Source: Flavobacteriaceae bacterium CP2B (GTDB lineage Bacteria; Bacteroidota; Bacteroidia; Flavobacteriales; Flavobacteriaceae). Taken from it: a stretch of 64,000 bases of DNA. Position 1 is the stretch's first letter. The number at the start of each line of letters is the position of its first letter. The notes below the pieces were generated by a model that ran no database searches, was not told where the DNA came from, and worked only from the letters and a program-made list of their open reading frames with translations. Both the position numbers and the translations under genes were made by a program. Positions 55,805 to 64,000 of the stretch are shown one piece after another. The DNA lies in assembly GCA_001683825.1 (NCBI GenBank), contig LXTR01000071.1, positions 62,001-126,000 on the forward strand. Direction: 5' to 3'.

Positions 55805-56342
55805 CCGGCATCGGGGCGCCAAAACTATTTTTGAGACCTCCCGCCTGCTGGCCAGGGAACTATCCCCTGAAGACGCCCCCCTGCTATATGCCCTGAATAA
55901 GGACAGGGAAGTGCTACAATACACAGGCGACCAACCCTTTGGCTCCGTGGAGGAAGCACTGCGTTTCCTTCAGGGATACCGCGACTATGAACGTTACGGT
56001 TGCGGACGCTGGGCGCTGGAACATAAAGAAACCGGCGACTTCCTGGGCTGGTGCGGACTAAAAGTGCACGATGGGGAATGGGTAGACCTGGGATTCCGCC
56101 TGATGAAGGCCTGCTGGAACCAGGGGTATGCCACCGAAGCAGCAAGGGCTTCGCTTCAACTAGGGTTTGCTGAACTCGGCTTTCCCCGGGTCATTGGCCG
56201 GGCCGCCACTGCCAATACCGCATCCGTCAGGGTCCTTGAAAAAGCAGGGATGCGATTCTGGAAATCGGAGCCTGTCGAAGGTATCCCCTCCGCCGTAATA
56301 TACCGTATCACCCGTGAAGAATTCCTTCGAAAAGGCAGGTAA
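55782..56342 (+). CDS. RimJ/RimL-type GNAT acetyltransferase
   Basis: A 186-residue protein: FETSRLLARELSPEDAPLLY opens the Acetyltransf_3 domain, and LGFRLMKACWNQGYATEAAR gives the acetyl-CoA loop, followed by NTASVRVLEKAGMRFW. It probably acetylates a ribosomal-type N-terminus or a small compound. Its start lies inside the transporter gene, so translation may be coupled. Confidence 0.9.
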   Translation: MIRHNNHSRHRGAKTIFETSRLLARELSPEDAPLLYALNKDREVLQYTGDQPFGSVEEALRFLQGYRDYERYGCGRWALEHKETGDFLGWCGLKVHDGEWVDLGFRLMKACWNQGYATEAARASLQLGFAELGFPRVIGRAATANTASVRVLEKAGMRFWKSEPVEGIPSAVIYRITREEFLRKGR

Positions 56343-56346
56343 GCCC

Positions 56347-57489
56347 TCAGGGATAAAACGTTTCAAAGAGATAAATGCTGAGCATGCCCCAATAGGTGCC
56401 GGTGACCATACTCAGGATGGCGAGCAGGATGGCATGCGGCATCCACTCTTCATTATAGGCCTTGGTAACTGCCGGGGCCGTGGAAATGCCCCCTACATTG
56501 GCCATGCTGGCTATGGGCACCCAGGCCATATTAAGGCGTAGTCCCCGTGCCACGGCCATCATCACCACGTAGTGTAGTAGCAACCAGATTACCGAGAAAA
56601 GGACCACCAGGCCGGGGAGGCTGAAATCCTGAAAATTGAGCCTTAACCCAAGAATCGCCATAATGGTGATAATGAAGTACCCGCCAGCCTTAAGGACCAT
56701 GCCGTGGTTCCAGAAACCAATAAAATTCCCCAGGACCAGCCCAAGGACCGAAAGCAAGACCACTTTCAGGAGGAAAGAAGGCACCAAAAAATAACAGGCG
56801 ATTACAGCCGCCAAACACATCCCCAGGGAAAACAATCCCCCTCTCAGCTTTGGGTCCCCGCTAATGACGGCCTCAGGCACATAATCCGTAAACGCATCCT
56901 TTATGCCAAAAAACCGGTTGAGGGCTTCGCTGCGCCTTATCTTCTGGAACATGAGGAGGGTCCATAGGTTTACCAGCACGTTGTCCATCACCAGGATGAC
57001 CAGGAAAAGGGATTCCCCGCAGCCCGACAATTCTTTCAGGATCAACTGGCTTGTACTGCCACCGATCCAACTGCCTACCATGGTGACCAGGCCTTTCCAG
57101 TATTGCTGAACAATGAGGTAGTCATGGAATTGGTCACTAAACAAGCCTAACAAAGGCATCAAAAGGAAGGGCCCCAGGGCTACCGCCGCAGAGCCGCTCA
57201 CAAATACGAGGATGGGCCGCCAACCTACGGCCCTTAATTGTTTGAAGGAAAGGGCGCTCATGACCAGGATAATGGCCAGGGGCATGATTAACGCTGTATT
57301 CCAGGAATGCAGGGGCACCCCGGACAAGTCCAGGCCAAACAAATGGGTGACCGCCGCCGGCAGGATATACGCGAACAGAATAGCCGGCAGCCATTGGAGG
57401 ATTTTCTTAATCCAGGCCTGCCGGGCCTTGTCGAGAAGCACGACAAAGCATACCGTCAACACCACCAGAAAGATGCTAACCCCCAACAT
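56347..57489 (-). CDS. DUF819 family membrane protein
   Basis: A 380-residue protein with about eleven hydrophobic helices. Two pseudo-symmetric parts show GSWIGGSTSQLILKELSG and PIASMANVGGISTAPAVTKA, the DUF819 (YjcL-like) marks that resemble re-entrant transport loops. A transport role is likely; the solute is unknown. It converges with the acetyltransferase with a 4-nt gap and no room for a separate terminator. Confidence 0.88.
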   Translation of the reverse strand: MLGVSIFLVVLTVCFVVLLDKARQAWIKKILQWLPAILFAYILPAAVTHLFGLDLSGVPLHSWNTALIMPLAIILVMSALSFKQLRAVGWRPILVFVSGSAAVALGPFLLMPLLGLFSDQFHDYLIVQQYWKGLVTMVGSWIGGSTSQLILKELSGCGESLFLVILVMDNVLVNLWTLLMFQKIRRSEALNRFFGIKDAFTDYVPEAVISGDPKLRGGLFSLGMCLAAVIACYFLVPSFLLKVVLLSVLGLVLGNFIGFWNHGMVLKAGGYFIITIMAILGLRLNFQDFSLPGLVVLFSVIWLLLHYVVMMAVARGLRLNMAWVPIASMANVGGISTAPAVTKAYNEEWMPHAILLAILSMVTGTYWGMLSIYLFETFYP

Positions 57490-57764
57490 TTGCCCAATGT
57501 GAAACTATGTACCGCATACGACAACCAGCTGCCAAGTTATAAAGTATTATACGCAAGTATAGGAATGTTTCCTGTGAATCGGGCTTGTACTACCCAATTA
57601 AAATCTATTTTGGGCTGCCATCTGGTGCCTGGAGTTGCCCAGGCAAACCAAAGCCCGGGAAAACAGGACTTCAAGGTGCAGTTGCATCCCCTGGCACAAG
57701 CCATAGGCATCCCCTTCCCTGCAAATGCGGGGGTAACGGTCTTAGGTAACCGCCGTACGATTTC

Positions 57765-57772
57765 GTATCTTC
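57765..57772 (+). promoter_or_regulatory. Promoter box TATCTTCG
   Basis: Seven of eight positions of TAnnTTTG, 44 nt upstream of ATG 57817. The preceding 57490-57764 holds only a small TATAC-gcaa-GTATA hairpin (57551-57564). Confidence 0.35.
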
Positions 57773-57816
57773 GCTAAAGGCGGAAACAATCGATGCGATA
57801 TGCAGATTCAGGTGAT

Positions 57817-58452
57817 ATGAAGTATTTAGAACCCAGTTATTTTCTCGATTTTGAGGACCCGGCGGTGCAGGATTTCGTTGCCGGGATAAGAAACCTGCAC
57901 AAGCGTAAAAAAGAACAGGCAAAGGCCTTGTACGTTAAGGTACGGGACGGGCTGCGCTATAACCCCTATCGGATCAGCCTCAATAAACAAGACTACAGGG
58001 CAAGCTATATCGCCACCAAGGCAGAAGGCCATTGTATTGAGAAGGCGATCCTGCTGGTCGCAGGCCTGAGGGCTTTGGGCATCCCGGCACGCCTCCAGCT
58101 GGCCAAGGTAAAAAACCATATCGGTGTGGAGCGGCTATTGGAAAAGTTTGGCACCAATGAACTTACGCCCCATGGGATGGTCAATGTAAACCTCCATGGG
58201 AAATGGTTGAAAGTATCCCCTGCCTTCAATCAGGAACTATGCCTGAAATGCCATGTGGACCCCCTGGACTTTGATGGGGAAAACGATTCGGTATTCCAGC
58301 AATATGACCGCCATGGGAATGCCTTTATGCAGTACCTGGAGGATTATGGCTCGTTTGAGGATGTCCCCATAGCATTTATCTTCGGGAATTTCCGTGAGCA
58401 TTACCCACAGCTATACCGTACCTGCATAGAAAAAAATGAAATTATCCTTTAG
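57817..58452 (+). CDS. Transglutaminase-like protein
   Basis: A 211-residue protein. EGHCIEKAILLVAGLRALGI supplies the catalytic Cys and PARLQLAKVKNHIG the following strand; PHGMVNVNLHGKWLKVSPAF brings the His. The usual catalytic Asp in this strand (as in WxxVDP) is replaced by Ser, so the enzyme may be altered or inactive. ATG 57817 (MKYLEPSYFLDF) is preferred to 57793. The Crp/Fnr gene follows after 21 nt. Confidence 0.8.
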   Translation: MKYLEPSYFLDFEDPAVQDFVAGIRNLHKRKKEQAKALYVKVRDGLRYNPYRISLNKQDYRASYIATKAEGHCIEKAILLVAGLRALGIPARLQLAKVKNHIGVERLLEKFGTNELTPHGMVNVNLHGKWLKVSPAFNQELCLKCHVDPLDFDGENDSVFQQYDRHGNAFMQYLEDYGSFEDVPIAFIFGNFREHYPQLYRTCIEKNEIIL

Positions 58453-58473
58453 CAACGTAGCGAAACACGGGCT

Positions 58474-59055
58474 ATGGAACCGGCCTTGATCATAACGACC
58501 CTCAATTCCATCGCACCCCTGGAACAGGGGGCCATTGCTGCTTTCCTGGACCTATGTGAAGAAATTTCCATCCCGCGGAACGAATACCTTGTGCGGCAGG
58601 GGGAACGCACACCCTATGCCTATTTCCTGGAGGAAGGTGTCGTCCGGGTATTTTTCAACAATGAAGGGAACGAGTACAACAAAACCTTTTTTGTCCCGGG
58701 CATGTTCCCTACCCCCATAACCGCGCTGATCTCCGGCGAACCCTCACAGTTAGGTTTCCAGGCCCTGGTGGCCAGCAAACTAACTCGCTTTTCCTATCAG
58801 GGCTTCAGGGCGCTCTTTAAATCGCACCCCTGCCTGGAAAGCCTGATGCTTCGTATCCTGGAATTGGAGTGGATCAAAAAGGAACGGCACGACATCCGCA
58901 TGGTTACCAATGACGCTACAACCAACTACCTGGTTTTCAGGAAAGAATATCCCGGGCTCGAAAACCAGATTCCCCAGTACCACATTGCCTCTTATTTGGG
59001 AATTACCCCTATACAGCTTAGCCGTATCCGCGCCCGCCTGGCCAAAGGCCAATGA
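58474..59055 (+). CDS. Crp/Fnr family transcriptional regulator
   Basis: A 193-residue regulator. The sensor core includes FLDLCEEISIPRNEYLVRQG and YFLEEGVVRVFFNNEGNEYN; the DNA-binding end is QYHIASYLGITPIQLSRIRA. No iron-sulfur Cys set. It lacks a classical long cAMP pocket motif, like the paralogue at 36510. A perfect palindrome starts 10 nt after its stop. Confidence 0.92.
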   Translation: MEPALIITTLNSIAPLEQGAIAAFLDLCEEISIPRNEYLVRQGERTPYAYFLEEGVVRVFFNNEGNEYNKTFFVPGMFPTPITALISGEPSQLGFQALVASKLTRFSYQGFRALFKSHPCLESLMLRILELEWIKKERHDIRMVTNDATTNYLVFRKEYPGLENQIPQYHIASYLGITPIQLSRIRARLAKGQ

Positions 59056-59064
59056 CCCCATTCC

Positions 59065-59078
59065 TTAACATATGTTAA
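59065..59078. promoter_or_regulatory. Perfect 14-bp palindrome TTAACATATGTTAA
   Basis: A candidate Crp/Fnr-type operator between the regulator gene and DUF4386 (ATG 59133, 54 nt on). A 12-of-14 match lies at the same place behind the other Crp/Fnr gene (37115). Confidence 0.7.
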
Positions 59079-59132
59079 TGCGCAGCGGATGGATTCATGG
59101 CAACTTTGCCTTGAAAACAGATCCCTGATCCT

Positions 59133-59906
59133 ATGAAAACCAAGGAATTAACGATTACCGCCTGGGTGATCATCGCGCACATCCTGATGATGTTGGTTGC
59201 CGGCATCCTCCTGATCTACACCTTTGACTTTCCCGATATCCTTCGGGCGCCCATGGAAACCACCCTGGAACGATTCTACCACAACAGGGCCTTTACCGTT
59301 CCCGCCTATTACCTGTTTACCCTTACCGGTATCAGCTTTATGCTGCTGGTACTATTATTGTTTAAAACCCTGGATCTGCGTGACTCCACTCCCGCCTTTA
59401 CGGCTATTTTCTTCGGAGTCCTTTTCGGACTTACCTCCTCCCTAGGGTTTGTACGCTGGCCCTTTTTGATGCGGCTCCTTGGGGAACGCCTGGTTGAGGG
59501 GAATCCCGCTGAGCTACCCATCCTGAGACTGGTCTACGACGCTTTTCATACCTATGCCGGCGTATCTGTGGGGGAGCATTTTGCCTTCTGGTTTGAATTC
59601 CTGTGGATGTTCCTCTTTGCCACCTCCCTCCGGGCAAAACCGGAGGTAGTCCCTTCCTATTTGGCCGCAACCGGCCAGGTCCTTGGCATGGGCATGCTGG
59701 TCTACTCCCTGGAGCAATTCGGCGGCCTGTTCACCGTGCTGGGCCCTTTGAACATGCTGGTTCATACCGCGCAACTCGCATGGTTACTGGCCCTGGCCTT
59801 CTGCCTGTTTAATGCAGGCGGTACCCTTCGGGGAAAGCTTTCGCCCCTGCAAAAAGGTGCAGCACTATGCTTTTTCCTGATACTAATCCTTATTTCCTTA
59901 ACTTAA
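59133..59906 (+). CDS. DUF4386-like membrane protein
   Basis: A 257-residue protein with about seven hydrophobic helices: LTITAWVIIAHILMMLVAG, YYLFTLTGISFMLLVLLLF, HFAFWFEFLWMFLFATSLR and LVYSLEQFGGLFTVLGPLNM. The layout resembles DUF4386. Its gene follows the palindrome and overlaps the upstream extension of the SDR frame, so it is probably the first regulated gene. Confidence 0.8.
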   Translation: MKTKELTITAWVIIAHILMMLVAGILLIYTFDFPDILRAPMETTLERFYHNRAFTVPAYYLFTLTGISFMLLVLLLFKTLDLRDSTPAFTAIFFGVLFGLTSSLGFVRWPFLMRLLGERLVEGNPAELPILRLVYDAFHTYAGVSVGEHFAFWFEFLWMFLFATSLRAKPEVVPSYLAATGQVLGMGMLVYSLEQFGGLFTVLGPLNMLVHTAQLAWLLALAFCLFNAGGTLRGKLSPLQKGAALCFFLILILISLT

Positions 59907-59917
59907 AACCCGACACG

Positions 59918-60655
59918 ATGAAACTGGAACATTCAACCATCCTGATTTGCGGAGGCACCTCCGGTATTGGTTATGAACTGGCGAAGGTGCTTCGCACCCG
60001 CCAAAACAAAGTAGTCCTCCTGGGCCACCACCCCGGCAAGCTGGAACTGGCCAGGCAAGAAGGCTTTGACACCATCGCATGCGATCTCAGCTGCAAGGAG
60101 TCCGTAGAAGCGGCCGCCTTGCAGGTAGAACAAAAATACCCGGGCGTGAATGTGCTTTTCAACAATGCGGGCTTGCAACACAACTATGATTTCAGCACCC
60201 ACTTGATCCCCTTGGATAAAGTCTGGCAGGAGGTCGGTGTGAACCTCAGCGGGCAGATCCGGCTAACCCAGTTGCTCATCCCCATCCTGGCAGCCTCCCC
60301 ACGGGCCCTGGTCGTAAATACCACTTCCGGACTGGGGGCTTTCCCAAAGTCCGATGCCCTCGTATACAGCGCTGCCAAGGCCGGAATGCGCAATTTTACC
60401 CTGGGGCTTAGGCACAGCTTGAAAGGTACCGGGATCAGGGTCCTGGAGTTTATGCCTCCCGTTACCCAAACCGCAATGACCCAAGGGCGTGGGGGAAAGA
60501 TGATGCCACCGGAACTGCTGGTACAAAAAGTGATCCCGCAGATAGAAAAGGGGAAAGGGCTGGTGACCCTGCCCAAAATGCGGCTGTTCCTTTGGATCGC
60601 CTTCCTTTTTCCGGGGATTGCCTATCGCATCATTGAAAAAAAATCTGCAAAATAA
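59918..60655 (+). CDS. SDR family oxidoreductase
   Basis: A 245-residue short-chain dehydrogenase: ILICGGTSGIGYELAKVL (cofactor), LFNNAGLQHNYD (NNAG), and DALVYSAAKAGMRNFTLG (YxxxK). The C-terminus ends in a hydrophobic segment (FLWIAFLFPGIAYRIIEKKS) that may lie on the membrane. ATG 59918 lies 11 bases after the DUF4386 stop. Confidence 0.9.
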   Translation: MKLEHSTILICGGTSGIGYELAKVLRTRQNKVVLLGHHPGKLELARQEGFDTIACDLSCKESVEAAALQVEQKYPGVNVLFNNAGLQHNYDFSTHLIPLDKVWQEVGVNLSGQIRLTQLLIPILAASPRALVVNTTSGLGAFPKSDALVYSAAKAGMRNFTLGLRHSLKGTGIRVLEFMPPVTQTAMTQGRGGKMMPPELLVQKVIPQIEKGKGLVTLPKMRLFLWIAFLFPGIAYRIIEKKSAK

Positions 60656-60668
60656 AAACAATAGCTAT

Positions 60669-61901
60669 ATGGAAACAACGATCAAATCCCTGTTAACAGG
60701 CCTCCTGCTGCTCATTTTCCACGCGGCGATCGGGCAGGAACGTTCCGAATACTACGCGGTACTCCCCTTCTGGGAATCGCCCATTACCCCTTTTAAGGGG
60801 GCTTGCCCCATCACGGCTGAGGAAGCCATGAACCTGGTACACCTGCAACTGGATTACGACCGGGAGAACCGGGTGATTGCGGCACGTGTGCAACTTGGGG
60901 GGCACCTCAAGGACTTTGAAGGGTTTTTTGGCCACCTCTACATCAACGCCCCGCTAACAAAAATTACCTATGAGGGCGATAAGGAGGTCCATCGGTTCTA
61001 TGACCGATTTGAGAACCCTATAATGGTCATGGACGGGGTCTTTGCCAAAACCTATGAAAAGGATGAAAGGGGGCGGAACATCCGGCTCAGTTTTCGATCC
61101 CGTACAGGTGAAATCGCCTCAGATACCTTCGGCGTGGTCGAATACCTCTGGGAATACCTGCCCGGGGGCGGTGTCCTTGAGCTTCGCAGGGATGCCAAGG
61201 GCGCGCTTGTACCCCTGAGGGCCGACTTCCAATTCCTGCGCACTCGGATGCATTTCGCACCCGATGGCTATGTCTCCCTGATAGAAAACATCGATACGGC
61301 AGGGCAGTTGGTAAACGGCCACTCAGGTGCGGCTTCCTTTCGCTACTTCTACAACCCGCAGGGCCGGTTCCTCCGTTGGGAGGTATATGACAAAGCGGGG
61401 GAACCTGCGATTGGCCCTTCACAAACTGCCGGGGAACAGAACAGTTTCGACGGTTGCTACCTCAGCGATATCGCATTTTTTGACCGGGACGGCAACCCGG
61501 CACTCCACTGGTCCGGGGCCGAAATCTGGCATTTTGAATGGGACCGCTTCGGGAATACCACTTCCCTTTCCTTCCTGGACCGGAACAGGGCCCTTATGAA
61601 CAGCTCAAATGGGTATGCACAAATACGATTTAAATGGTCTGAAGACGGGAGGTTCCTCCTTTCCCAGGCCTATTTTGACGCCAGTGGCTCGCCTGCAGTA
61701 CATAAGAATACTGGTTACCACCTGATGGAAAACCACAGGGACACTCTCGGATTGATTCGGGAAACACTGTACAAAGGCACGGGGGGTGCCGCCGTAAACC
61801 GTACGGATACCGGCGAAGCACGACGTAGCTTCCGGTACGGCGATACCCATGCCTCCTTGGGGTACCAATCCTTCGATACCGCCGGGAACCTGCTCAGGTA
61901 G
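60669..61901 (+). CDS. Exported protein with YD/RHS-like repeats
   Basis: A 410-residue protein with a signal peptide (LLTGLLLLIFHAAIGQERS). From about residue 200 onward a degenerate pattern recurs: FRYFYNPQGRFLRWEVYDKAG, FFDRDGNPALHWSGAEIWHF and FKWSEDGRFLLSQAYFDASG, similar to the YD-type motifs of secreted wall-associated or RHS-like proteins. It is probably periplasmic or surface-attached. No known function. It may share the SDR transcript (gap 13 nt). Confidence 0.7.
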   Translation: METTIKSLLTGLLLLIFHAAIGQERSEYYAVLPFWESPITPFKGACPITAEEAMNLVHLQLDYDRENRVIAARVQLGGHLKDFEGFFGHLYINAPLTKITYEGDKEVHRFYDRFENPIMVMDGVFAKTYEKDERGRNIRLSFRSRTGEIASDTFGVVEYLWEYLPGGGVLELRRDAKGALVPLRADFQFLRTRMHFAPDGYVSLIENIDTAGQLVNGHSGAASFRYFYNPQGRFLRWEVYDKAGEPAIGPSQTAGEQNSFDGCYLSDIAFFDRDGNPALHWSGAEIWHFEWDRFGNTTSLSFLDRNRALMNSSNGYAQIRFKWSEDGRFLLSQAYFDASGSPAVHKNTGYHLMENHRDTLGLIRETLYKGTGGAAVNRTDTGEARRSFRYGDTHASLGYQSFDTAGNLLR

Positions 61902-62032
61902 CCGCCAAGCACGGCTACCCACCTGCCGGTTGGCTAGCCGGGGTATGCTTTCACTCAGTGAAACAAAAGGTTCACGAGCCATTGCTTTTAGGATTGAAGG
62001 AGAAATCATAGCTTCGGCAAAAAATCCAAAAC

Positions 62033-62746
62033 ATGAACAAATATCTGTTAACCCCTTTGCTGTTACTGGCGCTTTTAGGCCTGGGCATCCATAACCAGCT
62101 CAGCGCCCAGGAAAAGAATTTTATAGACCAACCCTACCTGGAAACCAATGTCAGGGTAGATTCACTGGTAGTACCAGACCGTATTTACCTGGGCATTGTA
62201 ATCAAAGAAGAGGATACCAAAGGCCGCATTTCGGTAGAAGCGCTTGAAAACCAGATGGCGGCCCAACTTCGATCATTGGGTATCGACCTGGAGAAGCAAT
62301 TAACCCTCATGGACCTTTCCAGTAATTTCAGGGACTACTTCCTCCGTAAAACCGATGTGCAAAAGACCAAGTCTTACCTGCTCCTGGTATATGACGGGTT
62401 GAGTGCCGGGAAGGTCATCAAGGAGCTGGAAGGCCTTGGTATTTCCAACATCCAGTTGCAAAGAACCGAATATTCAGGAATGGAAGCCCTTAAAATCACC
62501 CTGAGGCAGCGGGCTATCCGCAAGGCAAAGCAACAGGGGGAGGCCATGCTGGCACCCCTGGGACAAACCCTGGGAAAAGTACTGTACCTATCGGACTTAA
62601 GTACGGATTATACAGGGATACAGGGCAAAGCCGGAGGGGTTTTGGTACGCGGGTATGCTATGGAAGCCGCACAGGAACCCCTGGATGTCGACTTCGAGAA
62701 GATCCGGGTGGAAGCCAGCCTCAATGTGAAATTTGCCATACAATAG
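62033..62746 (+). CDS. SIMPL domain (DUF541) exported protein
   Basis: A 237-residue protein with a signal peptide (LLLLALLGLGIHNQLSAQEK). The SIMPL signature is NVRVDSLVVPDRIYLGIVIK, with AIRKAKQQGEAMLAPLGQTL and a C-terminal VEASLNVKFAI. It is the second SIMPL protein, not anchored like the one at 53574. Convergent with the SulP gene. Confidence 0.87.
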   Translation: MNKYLLTPLLLLALLGLGIHNQLSAQEKNFIDQPYLETNVRVDSLVVPDRIYLGIVIKEEDTKGRISVEALENQMAAQLRSLGIDLEKQLTLMDLSSNFRDYFLRKTDVQKTKSYLLLVYDGLSAGKVIKELEGLGISNIQLQRTEYSGMEALKITLRQRAIRKAKQQGEAMLAPLGQTLGKVLYLSDLSTDYTGIQGKAGGVLVRGYAMEAAQEPLDVDFEKIRVEASLNVKFAIQ

Positions 62747-62755
62747 TGGTCTACA

Positions 62756-62773
62756 GGGGGCTTCAGGGCCCCC
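62756..62773. terminator. Possible terminator hairpin between SIMPL and SulP genes
   Basis: GGGGGC (62756-62761), a 6-nt loop, GCCCCC (62768-62773). There is only a short T tail. A second palindrome, CCGGATTATATCCGG (62776-62790), overlaps the SulP C-terminus. The convergent arrangement suggests bidirectional use. Confidence 0.5.
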
Positions 62774-62780
62774 TTCCGGA

Positions 62781-64000
62781 TTATATCCGGTCTAACAATA
62801 CCTTGTAGGTGGGGTCTTCGAGCACGTTTACCTCGATGATCTTGTCGGCATCCGTCAGCAATTGGCGGCAGTCCTTGCTCAGGTGTTTCAGGTGTACTTT
62901 CTTCCCAACCTTCTGGTAGCGCTCCGTGATCTTGTTCAGGGCCTCTATGGCTGACATATCGACGACCCGGCTTTCTTTAAAGTCGATAATCACTTCTTCA
63001 GGGTCATTGAGGACATCAAACTTCTCATTGAACAGGGTGATTGATCCAAAGAAGAGGGGCCCGTAGATCTCATAGTGCTTTACCCCCCCTTCATCCACAT
63101 ATTTCCGGGCACGGATGCGTTTGGCGTTGTCCCAGGCAAAGACCAGGGCGGAAATGATCACCCCTACCAATACGGCCAGCGCCAGGTTGTGCAGGAAGAC
63201 GGTCACCAGGGTTACCAGTACCATGACCAGCACATCAGATTTGGGCATCCTGCGAAAGGTCCTCAGGCTGGCCCACTCAAATGTCCCCAGGGCCACCATG
63301 ATCATCAACCCGGTGAGTGCGGCCATGGGTACCCTTTCTATAAGCCCTGCCCCGAACATAATAAAGATCAGCAGCATCACTGCGGCCACGATACCCGAAA
63401 GCCGGGCCCGGGCACCGTTGGAGGTGTTGATAAGGCTCTGCCCTATCATGGCACAGCCCCCCATGCCCGAAAACAGGCCAGACAGGATGTTGGCCGTGCC
63501 CTGGGCCACCGCCTCCTTATTGCCCCGACCCCGGGTTTCGGTAATCTCATCCACAATGTTCAGGGTCAGCAGGCTTTCTATCAAACCAACGCCGGCCACG
63601 ATGGCCGCATAGGGGAAAATAATCTTCAGGGTCTCAAAAGAGTAGGGAAGGTCCGGGATATGAAAAGGTGGGAAGCCCCCCCGTATGGAAGCGATATCCC
63701 CGATGGTACGGGTATCAAGGCCGAGTGCGAGGACTATCCCAAATACCAGCAGGATAGCGGCCAGGGAAGAGGGAATGGCCTTACTGAGCTTGGGCAGGCC
63801 CCAGATCACCACCATCGTGAGCAATACCAACCCCAGGAAGGTGTACAAGGTGGCCCCGGACATCCAGTTTCCCTCAGGGGTTTGGAACTGTACCAGCTGG
63901 GACATGAAGATGATGATGGCCAGGCCATTGACAAACCCGAAGATTACAGGGTGGGGTACCAGCCGCATAAACTTCCCCAGGCGCAGGAAACCTGCCCCCA
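62781..64000 (-). CDS. SulP family anion transporter, partial
   Basis: The frame stays open to the window edge, so the N-terminal part (roughly the first four helices) is missing. GFLRLGKFMRLVPHPVIFGF and FVNGLAIIIFMSQLVQF are the SulP core; GRGNKEAVAQGTANILSG and GGCAMIGQSLINTSNGARAR the second half. The C-terminal STAS domain contains YGPLFFGSITLFNEKFDVL and VDMSAIEALNKI. It exchanges sulfate, bicarbonate or other anions. The apparent first Met at 63968 is internal. Confidence 0.93.
   Translation of the reverse strand, partial: GAGFLRLGKFMRLVPHPVIFGFVNGLAIIIFMSQLVQFQTPEGNWMSGATLYTFLGLVLLTMVVIWGLPKLSKAIPSSLAAILLVFGIVLALGLDTRTIGDIASIRGGFPPFHIPDLPYSFETLKIIFPYAAIVAGVGLIESLLTLNIVDEITETRGRGNKEAVAQGTANILSGLFSGMGGCAMIGQSLINTSNGARARLSGIVAAVMLLIFIMFGAGLIERVPMAALTGLMIMVALGTFEWASLRTFRRMPKSDVLVMVLVTLVTVFLHNLALAVLVGVIISALVFAWDNAKRIRARKYVDEGGVKHYEIYGPLFFGSITLFNEKFDVLNDPEEVIIDFKESRVVDMSAIEALNKITERYQKVGKKVHLKHLSKDCRQLLTDADKIIEVNVLEDPTYKVLLDRI

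Overview
The window looks like chromosomal DNA of a marine-type Flavobacteriaceae/Bacteroidota bacterium of moderate GC. The evidence is the recurrent Bacteroidota promoter box TAnnTTTG/A before many genes, the near absence of Shine-Dalgarno sequences, many lipoproteins, and families typical of the phylum (DUF6090, SigZ-type sigma factor, DUF4386, short Crp/Fnr regulators without a classical HTH label). I saw no rRNA, tRNA, CRISPR array, transposase or phage gene.

Layout. Positions 1-5.5 kb form an AT-rich, co-oriented run of single unrelated genes (MDR oxidoreductase, VOC, DUF1428, left-handed beta-helix, cupin, CPBP protease). Imperfect inverted repeats separate them, and a CCGTTG-like core lies before most genes, so the block resembles an integron or gene-cassette array, although no integrase is in the window. 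At 5.4-6.5 kb is a decayed zone holding the C-terminal remnant of a class D beta-lactamase. From 6.5 to 25.4 kb come a SigZ-like sigma factor, PhzF, a PD40 lipoprotein, two amidohydrolases, a serine hydrolase, glutaminase, a nucleoside-hydrolase-like protein next to a frameshifted sulfatase, an epoxide-hydrolase-like protein, GNAT, ACT and an M20 peptidase. katG (minus strand) converges on the peptidase gene through a strong shared terminator. From 28 to 36 kb are a nitrilase-type amidase, an AHSA1 protein, an AraC regulator with a 28-bp palindrome in its leader, a thioredoxin-reductase-like flavoprotein, a 2H phosphoesterase next to a P-loop kinase, a RibD-like reductase and a YhhN protein.

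From 36.5 to 39 kb is a Crp/Fnr-DMT transporter-GNAT-nitroreductase cluster. From 57.8 to 61.9 kb is a second cluster: transglutaminase-like, Crp/Fnr, DUF4386, SDR and a YD-like repeat protein. Both Crp/Fnr genes are followed, 8 or 9 bases after the stop codon, by a palindrome of the AACATATGT type, which suggests each regulator controls the genes behind it. The intervening 39-57 kb is a patchwork of short transcription units: NTF2-like proteins, hydrolases, SDR, 2OG-Fe(II) oxygenase, CsaA, cyclase, SIMPL, CDF transporter and DUF819. A SulP transporter runs off the right edge.

Overall this is an accessory, detoxification- and hydrolase-rich region with many within-window paralogue pairs (MDR, DUF4386, SIMPL, Crp/Fnr, serine hydrolases, amidohydrolases, five NTF2-like proteins). 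Coordinates were read by eye from the sequence. Family assignments rest on motifs and remembered family signatures, not on database searches.
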